DNA of 34,421 nucleotides. It comes from JBEIHI01 sp964655245. GTDB taxonomy: Bacteria; Bdellovibrionota; UBA2394. Positions 1 to 7,863 of the stretch are shown piece after piece. Position 1 is the first letter of the stretch. The number at the start of each line of letters is the position of its first letter. Where the stretch lies: contig CAZZLQ010000021.1 in the NCBI GenBank assembly GCA_964655245.1, positions 1-34,421 on the forward strand, in the 5' to 3' direction. A program made the translations under genes and the position numbers. A model generated the notes under the pieces. The model was not told where the DNA came from. It made no database searches and was given only the letters and a program-made list of their open reading frames with translations.

Positions 1-651
1 CTCGACATCCACTTCTTGAGCGATGGCCTGATGCCAGAAATACAAAGATCCCAGCAGGATAGGCAGATACACCAGCAAGCCAAGTCCAAAAGTTCCGATG
101 CTCAGCAGAGTGAGCCCAATCATCATGGCAATTGAGACCATCGTAAGCTTCCACTGTTGCCGCAAAATTCCAGCCATACGTTTGACTGCACTCACTGCCG
201 GAGCATGATCAAACAAAACAGCCCCAATCGACAAGATCACCACAAGGTCAAAGAGCTGTAAGGTGAGTTGGGGGATGAGGGCGTACTGCCAAGGAAGAGC
301 GCTTAAAACTTGAGTGCTCAAGAGATTCGATACCGCAATCATGAGGCCCAACGGAAGAACTCGCGCAAAAACAGACTTATCAAAAAAAGCCACAAAGAGA
401 TCTTCGAGTTCTACTTTTCGCTGACTTGCCCATTTGCTGCATGCAAACAAAAATCCACTCACCAAAAGCACTGAGACAAATCCATCCAGGGGTGCACCCA
501 CATAGCGAATCAAATTCAAAAGCAAAGTTGTAAACGCCATGATCAACGTAAAAAACAAAGCCATGAAAAAATTCATTCGAATAAGCTTCCAGCTAGAAAC
601 AGTAACCTGCCAGGCCGTTGAGAGTGGAAGCTGCGACGACTGATGGGGCAT
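1..651 (-). CDS. Integral membrane protein, C-terminus cut by window edge
   Basis: The minus strand is open for 217 codons from an ATG at 651 down to base 1 with no stop, so the C-terminus lies outside the window. The first 25 residues are polar. After them come at least five hydrophobic stretches, at about residues 27-47, 55-70, 98-112, 126-145 and 178-205, separated by short charged loops, which is the pattern of a polytopic inner-membrane protein. I see no motif that gives a function. It is transcribed divergently from the exported protein that starts at 745, with 93 bp between them. The coding call is well supported by length and hydrophobic periodicity. The family is unknown. Confidence 0.75.
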   Translation of the reverse strand, partial: MPHQSSQLPLSTAWQVTVSSWKLIRMNFFMALFFTLIMAFTTLLLNLIRYVGAPLDGFVSVLLVSGFLFACSKWASQRKVELEDLFVAFFDKSVFARVLPLGLMIAVSNLLSTQVLSALPWQYALIPQLTLQLFDLVVILSIGAVLFDHAPAVSAVKRMAGILRQQWKLTMVSIAMMIGLTLLSIGTFGLGLLVYLPILLGSLYFWHQAIAQEVDVE

Positions 652-744
652 GCCCCTATGGTAGCATTTCCGACGAGCGTCTCAAACTTCATTTGAGACT
701 TTGGGGCTGACGACGCCGAGGGTCTTCTGGGCTATCCCAATCGG

Positions 745-2169
745 ATGCACTTTTTACTCTCATTCCTAGCATTGTTTCTTACAGCGGCTGAGGCTGAGGC
801 CGCTCGTCCCCGAACAATCATTGTTTATGCGGGGGTGCCGCACTCAGGGCCCAGTGATGTCGCGGCCAACTGGGTGATGGCTCAATATCTCAAGCAGATT
901 TCCCCTCAGGATCGAGTGGTCTTTGCGGTGGATGAGGATGCGCGAGCGCTCACCTCGAATGATGACTTATCCGTGGTTCGAGCTCTTAAGGATCTTGTTC
1001 CCGAGTATATGCCCTATCTATCGTCTCGAGTGGATGGAGTGGAGATCATCTCGGTGCGGACAGAGCGAGTGCCGTTGGCTGATTATGGTTTGAGCTTTTC
1101 GACTCGAGCCATGGATGGCTTGCCGCAGTGGCTGATTGACCGCAGTCGATTTAGTTTTTTCTTCGAAGAGCCTTCGGGGTTTTCTGATTCCCGACCGATC
1201 TTTCGCTCAGGGCGGGGGCGAGGTCCCTATGTGATGATGTCGACTGGCCCGCTGGCTCGCGGGATCTACGTTCCTCCGGTGGTGATCCCTCCTCGATTAA
1301 CGCGAAGCGCTATGCTGATGGGATTAGAGCGCAGTCTTCGGAGTCATTTTCTGAAGGAGGCACTTGTGAGCCTTGGCTTGAGACGACATCCATTTCGAAA
1401 TCATCTGCTCGGCTTCTCTGACTCTGACAATGTTGTTTCAGCACAGAAATATGTGGATGCCATGAAAGCAGTGGCGGTGAGCCCACAGTATATGGATCGT
1501 CAGATTGCGATCTTTGTGCGAGAGAGCGAGAAGCTCAAGCTTCAGTTTATGCCAAGCAATCTGAGGGTCGTTCAGTTTGAGGAAATGCCTTTGAAGTTTC
1601 GTGAGGCGCTGATTGCGTATGCTGATTTCCCTGTTCAGCTAACTGACCATGTGTCGATGAGTCAGGCGATTCATTATCACAAAACGTTTTTTGGGGATCC
1701 ACTTGGAACCAGCCATCATACCGGAGCGCTTCTGGCAATTTTGAGAAGAATGATTCAAACAAACTCCAGTCTTTCAAAAATGGATCTGGAGAAGCTCTAT
1801 AAATTGGGTGGGGTGATGCAGGAATGCATGTTGACTCGAGAGCAGCGACAAGAGCGATCGGCTTCGGCTGATTTTTTATCGAAGATGATTCTTTGCTCGG
1901 ATTTTAAAAATGAATTTGAGCGTACGTTGAAGTCGCTGCAGCCTGAGTGGTCTTTGGTGTGGAGAGTGATGATGTACTTCAGTGTTTTGGACGATGCCGA
2001 TGAACTTCTTGATAATCGAGATTTTGAAAAGGTGGTTCAGTTGTTGAACCATGTGGATTCACCCAGTGCCAAGATTCAGCCCGAGATCCAGTCGGCTGAG
2101 AAAAAATGTCAGGGGCAGCTTCAGCGAATGGCAGCGATTCGTTCGGATGTTGCAGTTCTTAAGCACTGA
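745..2169 (+). CDS. Exported protein of unknown function
   Basis: This 474-residue protein begins with a good Sec signal peptide: a hydrophobic stretch at residues 3-14 followed by an alanine-rich cleavage region near residues 17-20. The mature part begins with a beta strand and a glycine/proline turn (IIVYAGVPHSGPSD) and then alternates helices and strands, so a soluble periplasmic or surface alpha/beta domain is likely. I do not recognise the family. Only a few cysteines are present, and no lipobox, membrane helix or repeat is visible. No Shine-Dalgarno sequence is obvious before the ATG at 745. The 3' end overlaps the convergent agmatinase-family gene by 49 bp, so both C-termini are encoded by the same DNA. 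Confidence 0.8.
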   Translation: MHFLLSFLALFLTAAEAEAARPRTIIVYAGVPHSGPSDVAANWVMAQYLKQISPQDRVVFAVDEDARALTSNDDLSVVRALKDLVPEYMPYLSSRVDGVEIISVRTERVPLADYGLSFSTRAMDGLPQWLIDRSRFSFFFEEPSGFSDSRPIFRSGRGRGPYVMMSTGPLARGIYVPPVVIPPRLTRSAMLMGLERSLRSHFLKEALVSLGLRRHPFRNHLLGFSDSDNVVSAQKYVDAMKAVAVSPQYMDRQIAIFVRESEKLKLQFMPSNLRVVQFEEMPLKFREALIAYADFPVQLTDHVSMSQAIHYHKTFFGDPLGTSHHTGALLAILRRMIQTNSSLSKMDLEKLYKLGGVMQECMLTREQRQERSASADFLSKMILCSDFKNEFERTLKSLQPEWSLVWRVMMYFSVLDDADELLDNRDFEKVVQLLNHVDSPSAKIQPEIQSAEKKCQGQLQRMAAIRSDVAVLKH

Positions 2170-3182
2170 ACCATCATTTGAAAGAGCATTCGAGCTCCGA
2201 CGTTGGCATCCCATTCTTCGGGGCCTACTTCGCAGAGATCAAAGCCTACGATTTTGCGATTGGACTCGGCGAGTTTTTGAAGCAGATAGCTGACTTCGTT
2301 GAAGTGCAGTCCGCCGGGAACTGGAGTGCCGGTAGCGGGACAGAAGCTTGGCTCAAGTCCGTCGATATCAAAGGAGAGATAGACTTCGGAGGAGAGGGAT
2401 TCGATGATTTCATTGGCAACTTGATCCCAATTTTGCCCCCGAGCTTTGCGTGCAAAAATATCGCGATCAGAAAAGACAGTGATTTGCGAATTGGCTTGTG
2501 CAAACTCAAGTTCGGCTTCACAGAAGTCGCGGATTCCAAACTGAACGAGTCGATCCAGCGGGAGTTGCGAGACGACGTTGTAGAAGATGGAGGCGTGGGA
2601 GTAGTGAAAGCCTTCATAGGATTGTCGCAAGTCGAAGTGGGCGTCGAGGTGGAGGATGCTCATGCGGGGGTAGGCTTTGAGTGTTTCCTGAATTGCGCCA
2701 AACGGAGTGCTGTGGTCGCCGCCGATGAGGCCGACGATTTTGCCTTCGGCAATGAGAGAGCGAGTGGTGTGGGCGACCCAGTCGTTAACTTGATTGGAGA
2801 TGAGGTTCACTTTTTCGATGAGTTTTTTTCGCTCTCTGGAATTTTCCGGCAGCTTTCGGGATTTAATGGCGGCGGCTTTGGCAGTTTTGTTGAGTTCGAG
2901 AATTTTTTTGGGAGTGGGGAGCATGGCTGCACCTTGTTTCCAGAAATCGGGGAAGTCGGGATGGAAGAGGTCGACTTGGTGGCTTGCGCGTCGGATGGCA
3001 TCGGGACCTTTGGAGGTGCCGCCGAGGTAGGAGGTGGTGGCTTCAAAGGGGACGGGGATGAAGACGAGTTTGGCGTCGGCGGTGGAGTGGGGAAGAGCGT
3101 AGATGCCGTTGCCGCTGGGAGCTGAGTTGGGGTCGAAGTCTTTGATTTTGTTTGAAGCTTTGGGAGTGGATGCTTTAGCCAT
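2121..3182 (-). CDS. Agmatinase/arginase family ureohydrolase
   Basis: The 353-residue product carries the complete binuclear manganese signature of ureohydrolases: GGDHS with His157, DAHFD with Asp180, His182 and Asp184, and SFDIDGLEP with Asp272 and Asp274. The motif TGTPVPGG follows, as in agmatinases. Known members hydrolyse agmatine, arginine, guanidinobutyrate or a related guanidino compound to release urea; the exact substrate cannot be read from these motifs. It is longer than a typical agmatinase (about 305-320 residues) because of an N-terminal extension of about 35 residues and a lysine-rich helical insert at about residues 92-145. It is a single-gene unit, convergent with the upstream exported protein. 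The start at 3182 has no strong ribosome site, so the N-terminus is provisional. I leave the symbol blank because speB would imply agmatine specificity. Confidence 0.92.
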   Translation of the reverse strand: MAKASTPKASNKIKDFDPNSAPSGNGIYALPHSTADAKLVFIPVPFEATTSYLGGTSKGPDAIRRASHQVDLFHPDFPDFWKQGAAMLPTPKKILELNKTAKAAAIKSRKLPENSRERKKLIEKVNLISNQVNDWVAHTTRSLIAEGKIVGLIGGDHSTPFGAIQETLKAYPRMSILHLDAHFDLRQSYEGFHYSHASIFYNVVSQLPLDRLVQFGIRDFCEAELEFAQANSQITVFSDRDIFARKARGQNWDQVANEIIESLSSEVYLSFDIDGLEPSFCPATGTPVPGGLHFNEVSYLLQKLAESNRKIVGFDLCEVGPEEWDANVGARMLFQMMVQCLRTATSERIAAIR

Positions 3183-3259
3183 GATGTGGGCAATTTAGGG
3201 GACTTGAGGCTGGGGCGTCTATTGATTTGGTGGGGCTGACATTTGCCGACTTAAAGGGG

Positions 3260-3287
3260 TTGCAAATGCTGGATGCTTTGTTAAGTT
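3260..3287 (+). promoter_or_regulatory. Possible sigma70-type promoter of the initiator tRNA
   Basis: TTGCAA at 3260-3265 is followed after 16 bp by TAAGTT at 3282-3287. This places a start about 10 bases before the tRNA, at the expected distance. The -35 matches 4 of 6 consensus bases but the -10 only about 3 of 6, so this is a positional guess. Confidence 0.3.
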
Positions 3288-3304
3288 GGGGAACATTTTT
3301 TGAT

Positions 3305-3381
<77 letters not shown>

Positions 3382-3384
3382 TTT

Positions 3385-3411
3385 GGCTTCCTTCAACTTA
3401 CGCTGGAAGCC
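3385..3411 (+). other. Hairpin in the 3' trailer of the tRNA
   Basis: GGCTTCC at 3385-3391 can pair with GGAAGCC at 3405-3411 across a 13-nt loop. It lies between the CCA end and the terminator and may guide 3' processing of the precursor. It has no T-run of its own. Confidence 0.4.
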
Positions 3412-3415
3412 GATT

Positions 3416-3449
3416 AAAACCCCGATCCGCAAGGTTCGGGGTTTTTTTT
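3416..3449 (+). terminator. Intrinsic terminator of the tRNA gene
   Basis: AAAACCCCGA at 3416-3425 pairs with TCGGGGTTTT at 3436-3445, giving a 10-bp perfect stem with a 10-nt loop. The T-run spans 3442-3449. This is a textbook rho-independent terminator on the plus strand. Confidence 0.9.
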
Positions 3450-3523
3450 GGGCGGGGTGGGGGACCCTCAGTCAGCAATTGATGAACTTGAGTAGTGCTA
3501 GCAAACCTCACGGCCGGTCAATT

Positions 3524-4072
3524 CTAGAATTCAACGCCTGCTTGGAGTCCGAATCGATAGAGAATGATCCGATCGTTGAAGTCCGGAAAAACTCCCATTT
3601 CAACGGGAAACTCGACGTAGACAGGAAGGCCGAGCCCCAAGCGAAGTCCGGCTTCCGCACCCACATACAAATAGACGGGATCTTCCTCATCACCCGCGAC
3701 GAGGTCAGCGGCCAATCCACCTTTGAGAGAAAACAGTCCTAAGGGCAAAAGTCCATAGGCATGGAGTCCGCCGCTGAGCTTGGTCTCGACATCTATGGTC
3801 GGAATATTTTGGACGCTCATTCGTATCATTCCAAAGCGCGGCCCGACGTAAAAGAACCCGAGAAAGCCAAAGTCGATGCCGACATTGCCGTCGCGGTTAT
3901 ATCTCAATGTGTTCGATCGTCTTTCCACATGTTCGTTGTATTGGAGATAAACACTTTCCATTTCGAAGGCTTGAGCTTGAGGAATCGAGAGAGCTGCGAC
4001 AGACACCAAAATGAGAGACTTGAAGCTGATATTCATGAACCCTGAGTACCGATTCGGTCTCACTGAGTCCAT
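3524..4072 (-). CDS. Small outer-membrane beta-barrel-like protein
   Basis: The reading frame is open from 4228, but the ATG at 4072 is chosen because AGGAGG lies 8 bp before it. That gives 182 residues, beginning MDSVRPNRYSGF and then a signal peptide core (ISFKSLILVSVAALSIP) with a likely cut after QAQA, around residue 36. A second ATG at 4036 would give a more conventional signal peptide but lacks such a site. The mature part is rich in glycine and aromatic residues and has short alternating amphipathic strands (GIDFGFLGFFYVGPRFG, VYLYVGAEAGLRLGLGL). It ends in phenylalanine, the usual last residue of an outer-membrane barrel. No specific family is recognised. It is transcribed away from the exported protein that starts near 4252. 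Confidence 0.75.
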   Translation of the reverse strand: MDSVRPNRYSGFMNISFKSLILVSVAALSIPQAQAFEMESVYLQYNEHVERRSNTLRYNRDGNVGIDFGFLGFFYVGPRFGMIRMSVQNIPTIDVETKLSGGLHAYGLLPLGLFSLKGGLAADLVAGDEEDPVYLYVGAEAGLRLGLGLPVYVEFPVEMGVFPDFNDRIILYRFGLQAGVEF

Positions 4073-4080
4073 CGTAACTT

Positions 4081-4086
4081 CCTCCT
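4081..4086 (-). promoter_or_regulatory. Ribosome binding site deciding the start at 4072
   Basis: The minus strand reads AGGAGG followed by 8 bases and ATG at 4072. It is one of the strongest Shine-Dalgarno matches in the window and rules out the longer frame starting at 4228. Confidence 0.8.
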
Positions 4087-4167
4087 GATAAACAAAGTTT
4101 CTCAGCTCTTCCCTCAGGCAAGATGGTGGGCTTGCGCCCGAAAGGGTCGCGATTCTAAAGTCAAAAC

Positions 4168-4198
4168 GCAGGCATGAGACGTGATCCCAATTCTTCCT
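4168..4198 (+). repeat. Dispersed repeat, copy A
   Basis: The unit begins GCAGGCATGAGACGTGATCC and continues CAATTCTTCCT. It matches 5162-5192 with two mismatches in about 30 bp. Its first 22 bases also match the outer end of the repeats at 24682-24763 (inverted) and 27353-27433. It lies just upstream of the exported protein gene that starts near 4252. Confidence 0.75.
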
Positions 4199-4251
4199 TA
4201 GGCCCACCAAAAAACATGGCGCTCGCACGACCGTTCCAATTATGCTGTGGC

Positions 4252-5115
4252 ATGCTGATTCGAATTGGATTGATGAGTGTTTTTGTCTTTTCGTTTACTT
4301 GCCTAGGACTTCAAGCAAAACCAAGTCTCCCTTTTAAGGCTGACGACGGGACGGTAGATGGTCGCGCGACTGTACAAGTTTTAGAACTCTTCGCGAGAAA
4401 AGCATTCGAGCTTCGCCCCATTACACCCGGCTTTGAGTCGACCGATATCTTCGATTTGGATGCTAGGCTTCAAATGTTCATGGCACTCAAAAATTCGACG
4501 ATGGAGTTACCACATGATCAAATCATCTCTTTAGATGACCGATATCTATTGGGCATTGCTGACGAGCAGATCAAAACGACTGCTGATTTGATACAGCATT
4601 ATGACTTGATGACCAAAAAACTTCGACGAACGCTGACCGACGAGGAAAAGAGAGTCGCAAAAAACATTGCTTATCAAATCCTGCGATCAGGCTCTAGCGA
4701 TCTCGCTCCCAGCTTAGATTCCAAAGATGCCATCGAGATTCGACTAGCCGGCAAACTCGCTCTCGAAAATCTTAAAAAAGATTTAGTCATCGAGATTTAT
4801 CAAACCCCGCTCACTGAGGATCTGCGCGCAAAATTCAAAGATCCCAAGTCGCCCGAAACAAGCCTTGAGAGCTATCCCGAAAGCTTTCAAGACTTGGATT
4901 TGGCCGAAATCAATCCTAAAGTGGAGTGGGATGAAGTTCCTCAAGAAGATCCCGCTTTGCCTGCGTTACCAGTGAATTTTACAAAGTTGAGATTAGAGGC
5001 CCCGTCGGCAGGCTGGCCCAAGGAATCGGTTCTCGTCGTCTTTGTTCGCGACTCAATGAAGTATCGACTCCCCATACAGACATTTTTTAAAACGTACCAT
5101 GTCGGTAAAAACTAA
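4252..5115 (+). CDS. Exported protein of unknown function
   Basis: The frame is open from an ATG at 4174, but the first codons lie inside dispersed repeat copy A, so that start is unlikely. The ATG at 4252 gives an ideal signal peptide: MLIRIG, a hydrophobic core to about residue 19, and a cut after LQA. An ATG at 4216 is also possible. No start has a clear ribosome site. The mature protein has about 265 residues, is charged and largely helical in its first half, and has a proline/acidic segment near the end (EVPQEDPALPALPVNFTK). I recognise no family or catalytic motif. The gene is bracketed by two direct copies of a 30-bp repeat, at 4168-4198 and 5162-5192. Confidence 0.7.
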   Translation: MLIRIGLMSVFVFSFTCLGLQAKPSLPFKADDGTVDGRATVQVLELFARKAFELRPITPGFESTDIFDLDARLQMFMALKNSTMELPHDQIISLDDRYLLGIADEQIKTTADLIQHYDLMTKKLRRTLTDEEKRVAKNIAYQILRSGSSDLAPSLDSKDAIEIRLAGKLALENLKKDLVIEIYQTPLTEDLRAKFKDPKSPETSLESYPESFQDLDLAEINPKVEWDEVPQEDPALPALPVNFTKLRLEAPSAGWPKESVLVVFVRDSMKYRLPIQTFFKTYHVGKN

Positions 5116-5155
5116 TTTTTAGAGATTCCGCTCTTCGCATCAAGACCTGGGGGCA

Positions 5156-5192
5156 GGAAGTGCAGGCATGAGACGTGACCCCAATGCTTCCT
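5156..5192 (+). repeat. Dispersed repeat, copy B
   Basis: It starts GGAAGTGCAGGCATGAGACG and continues TGACCCCAATGCTTCCT. It matches copy A from 5162 onward. Its 27-base core from GGAAG to CCCC also matches the outer end of the longer repeats at 24682-24763 (inverted) and 27353-27433. It lies 40 bp after the stop codon of the preceding gene. Confidence 0.75.
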
Positions 5193-5252
5193 CTATCCTG
5201 GCCATCGAAGGCTGGACTTGGTCGTTCCTGATTTCTGTAGGATACTAATAGG

Positions 5253-5666
5253 ATGAGGTTAATACGGAATAACCTTCAATTTGTCTGTTTGATAATCGTA
5301 GCTGCTACGCTGGCTCTTAGTGAAGCCTCGGCTTTGTTGGCGGCACCTTCACCAGCGGTCAATGGAGACAGCACGGCGCAGACTGAAGTTGGCGAAGAAT
5401 CGGGTCGGTGTTCTGAGGGACTTCTGGGGATTTATGATTTTCCAGACGTTGGGTGCAATAACTTTTACACTTCGGATGATGATGATTACAGAAGGCGTCA
5501 GTGCGAGAATCTCAAGCGCTGTATTACGTGCGCACGTGAGCGCATGGCTGAGCACTGCGGCTTCTTCCAGATTTGGAATTTCTTTGACTGCGGCAGTCTG
5601 GAGAGGATGTATCACGGTTTTAAAGAGAATCTTAAAGCATTTTGTCAGGGTGTCGTAGGTCGATAA
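5253..5666 (+). CDS. Small cysteine-rich exported protein
   Basis: The 137-residue product has a signal peptide (NNLQFVCLIIVAATLALSEA, cut near residue 30). The mature chain of about 105 residues contains eight cysteines, and the pattern around CENLKRCITC and EHC suggests up to four disulphide bonds. The middle is acidic (TSDDDDY), and the C-terminal part is aromatic and basic. I do not recognise the family. A second cysteine-rich exported protein of different sequence lies at 13198-13788. A short acidic segment and an even cysteine count fit a stable periplasmic or secreted protein. Nothing shows what it binds. It stands alone between repeat copy B and the convergent Gre-like gene. Confidence 0.7.
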   Translation: MRLIRNNLQFVCLIIVAATLALSEASALLAAPSPAVNGDSTAQTEVGEESGRCSEGLLGIYDFPDVGCNNFYTSDDDDYRRRQCENLKRCITCARERMAEHCGFFQIWNFFDCGSLERMYHGFKENLKAFCQGVVGR

Positions 5667-5782
5667 GATTCGCTCCGAGCGATTCCTTGCTAAGAGAGCG
5701 TGACCTGCTAACTTTTTTTGGATTAAGGGGATATCTTGATTCCAATGCCGAGCCCTGTCGGTTTAAAGCTGTGCGTGCCTCA

Positions 5783-6265
5783 CTATTCCACATGGACGAT
5801 TTGAAATGAGCGCATCTGGTTGCTCATCCTCACTTCAATACTGTCTCCCATTTGCTTTTCGAGGAGACTCTCACCCAGAGGACTTTCGGGGGAAAGAGTG
5901 TAGATCTCCTCTTTCATGAATGAAACTCTCAATCCACCATGCGAGGGAATCAAAAAATAAGTTCTTCTCTGTCCGTCTTCGTCCTCTAGCGTGACGATGG
6001 CGGAGACTTCGATGGGAGTCGATTTCTCAAAGGCAATCAGATTGAGAGATCTCAAACGCTGAATCGCTGCTCGTACTTCTTCGATTCGTTTTGCTTGTCC
6101 CGCCGCTAGATAAGATTGTTCGAGAGCCCGTGTATCGTATTGGTTTTCGGGCTTTGCCTCTGATTCCGTGGCCGCTTCCTTGGCGGCAAGATTTGCGCGA
6201 GTCAGTAAATCTTCATCTCGCTGAAGGATTTCAACAATCAGATGAATGAGATTCTGCTTCTTCAT
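5783..6265 (-). CDS. GreA/GreB-like transcription elongation factor homologue
   Basis: The ATG at 6265 (MKKQNLIHLIVEIL) is preferred over the open upstream frame to 6382, whose residues look non-coding; this gives 160 residues. The N-terminal half is helical, with an acidic turn and the stretch YDTRALEQSYLAAGQAKR. This resembles the coiled-coil tip and return helix of Gre factors. The C-terminal half has the FKBP-like Gre domain, ending in SPESPLGESLLEKQMGD followed by a final strand. Gre factors enter the secondary channel of RNA polymerase and stimulate transcript cleavage. This one belongs to the stand-alone GreAB-like proteins that are often mis-named in databases. The gene is convergent with the cysteine-rich protein and divergent from the TPR gene. 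Confidence 0.8.
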   Translation of the reverse strand: MKKQNLIHLIVEILQRDEDLLTRANLAAKEAATESEAKPENQYDTRALEQSYLAAGQAKRIEEVRAAIQRLRSLNLIAFEKSTPIEVSAIVTLEDEDGQRRTYFLIPSHGGLRVSFMKEEIYTLSPESPLGESLLEKQMGDSIEVRMSNQMRSFQIVHVE

Positions 6266-6411
6266 GCTGTTGATAGAGTAGCAGGGAATCTGTGGTTTCG
6301 CACAGTTGATCCAGGAATCATCTTGGAGCCCTTCACATCCTTGGCCACCCTTTGCTGGGGGGGTCATTGGATGCCGTGACATCCGGCATAAGACCTGTTA
6401 GCGGTTTTTTT

Positions 6412-6900
6412 GTGAACATTCACAAACAGCTAGAGAAAGCCGCTGGGTTGAGAAAGTCGGGTCAGCAGTCTGATGCCCTCGATGTTTTGTTGCCATTACT
6501 TGAGAGATTTCCGCAGCAGGCGGATATCCATTATCAAATCGCATGGACTTATGACTCCATGGGACGAGAATCTGAGGCCGCTCCGTTTTACGAACAGGCG
6601 CTCTCTCTGGGGCTTTCATTTCATCGAGCGGAAGCCTTTTTGGGATTGGGCAGTACCTATCGGTGTCTCGGGCAGTATGAAAAGTCTCTAGAGACTTTTG
6701 ACAAGGGCATTGCGGAGTTTCCCAACAATCAGGCTCTCAAGACATTTCGAGCCCTAAGCCTCTACAATCTCCAAAACTATTCTCGATCTGTGGAGGAACT
6801 GCTTCTTGTTTTGCTCGCCACAACACAGGATCAAAATATCAAATCCTATGAAAAGGCTCTTCGGTTTTACTCTGACAAACTAGATCAAATCTGGAAGTGA
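6412..6900 (+). CDS. TPR-repeat protein
   Basis: The protein consists of tandem helix-turn-helix TPR units: about three canonical motifs (for example AWTYDSMGRESEAAPFYEQA and GSTYRCLGQYEKSLETFDKG) and a C-terminal helix. TPR proteins act as protein-interaction scaffolds; the partner here is unknown. The frame opens at 6352, but the first 20 residues look non-coding and overlap the leader of the divergent Gre-like gene. The GTG at 6412 (VNIHKQLEKAAGLRKSG) is therefore the likelier start. No strong ribosome site decides it. No signal peptide is present, so the protein is probably cytoplasmic. It ends 42 bp before the convergent lipoprotein gene. Confidence 0.8.
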   Translation: MNIHKQLEKAAGLRKSGQQSDALDVLLPLLERFPQQADIHYQIAWTYDSMGRESEAAPFYEQALSLGLSFHRAEAFLGLGSTYRCLGQYEKSLETFDKGIAEFPNNQALKTFRALSLYNLQNYSRSVEELLLVLLATTQDQNIKSYEKALRFYSDKLDQIWK

Positions 6901-6942
6901 GTTTGTGGCCAACACCTAAGAAGAGTCCTATCGCCTCATCGA

Positions 6943-7863
6943 TTACCAACAAATACAAAGGTAAACGAGCAGCCCATCGCAGTCGGAGTTTCCGATCGCG
7001 AGCGGAAATCCAGTGAGATTGGCTTGCCCCGCGCCCCCGGATGGACCACCGCCACTCGAGTTGGTGTAGGCATCACAAGAGCCACCGCTCTGAGAGCCGT
7101 CCGAAGCGCCTCCCTCGCTGCCACTCCAAAAAAGCAGATCATCAGTCACTACCGCTGCGTTTAAAGTTGCATCAATGGAGTTATCAAGAAGATCGGCCCA
7201 GTTATCGGCAACCTTAGTGCCTGTTGGGCCCTGGAGTTGCAGCGTCGTAGGTAGTGAATAATTGCTCGGCAGATCTCGAATCTCATCATCAGTAGTGATC
7301 GAGAGAAATACCTTGGATGTCAGACAGTTGAGAGTCGGATGGCTTGCCGCTCTTTTGCTTTCGCAAAGAGCATCTCCACTGGCTCGAGCTGTTGCGAGGC
7401 CTCCTGCAGTTTTTAAGTCTCCATTTCGGGCCATTCCTTCTTCAAAAAGATAAATGACGGTTGATGTCGTCGCTGATGTGGAAGAATACACAGCCTTGTT
7501 TCCGGCCTCGTCTTTGACGATCACATTGTAATGATACGTGGTGTTGGGTGTAAGAGCCGTATCTGTCATCGTCGAGATGTCAGAGACGTATGAGCCGAGC
7601 GCTGTTCCGTTGGTTTCGATATCGGCGATGGTATCAAGGTTCGCAGCAGTTGAACGATAGGCGAGGTACTGTAGATCCGAAGCGGCACTACCTTCATCCG
7701 TTGCAGCGGTCCACGTGAGCTTCACCGAGGTTGTCGCCAGATTCGTCGAAATAACTCCGGCATCTCCGACCGTTGGTGCGGTTACATCGGGCGCGGAGCC
7801 AGAGCCGCAACTGATAAGGACAATCGAAAGAACGAGAGAGCCCAGGTCCCGTGATGTTTTCAT
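6943..7863 (-). CDS. Lipoprotein with fibronectin III-like and DUF1554-like domains
   Basis: The 306-residue precursor has a lipobox near residue 19 (LVLSIVLISC), so it should be lipid-anchored. Residues from about 28 to 135 form a fibronectin III-like beta sandwich (VKLTWTAATDEG ... TTYHYNVIVKDEAGNKAVYS). The C-terminal 170 residues resemble the DUF1554 (C-lectin/endostatin-like) domain common in Leptospira surface proteins: an opening strand, an ALCESKR segment, a WSG motif and the closing pattern DGLLVYLCICW with paired cysteines. It is a surface or periplasmic binding protein of unknown ligand. Its start overlaps the stop of the methyltransferase gene by 4 bp (ATGA), so translation is probably coupled. 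The domain assignment is by eye. Confidence 0.8.
   Translation of the reverse strand: MKTSRDLGSLVLSIVLISCGSGSAPDVTAPTVGDAGVISTNLATTSVKLTWTAATDEGSAASDLQYLAYRSTAANLDTIADIETNGTALGSYVSDISTMTDTALTPNTTYHYNVIVKDEAGNKAVYSSTSATTSTVIYLFEEGMARNGDLKTAGGLATARASGDALCESKRAASHPTLNCLTSKVFLSITTDDEIRDLPSNYSLPTTLQLQGPTGTKVADNWADLLDNSIDATLNAAVVTDDLLFWSGSEGGASDGSQSGGSCDAYTNSSGGGPSGGAGQANLTGFPLAIGNSDCDGLLVYLCICW

Noticed and set aside
2178..3125. Plus-strand open frame of 315 codons
   Set aside because: It lies wholly inside the ureohydrolase gene on the other strand, whose catalytic motifs are complete. The translation is low-complexity glycine/valine/phenylalanine and has no motif.
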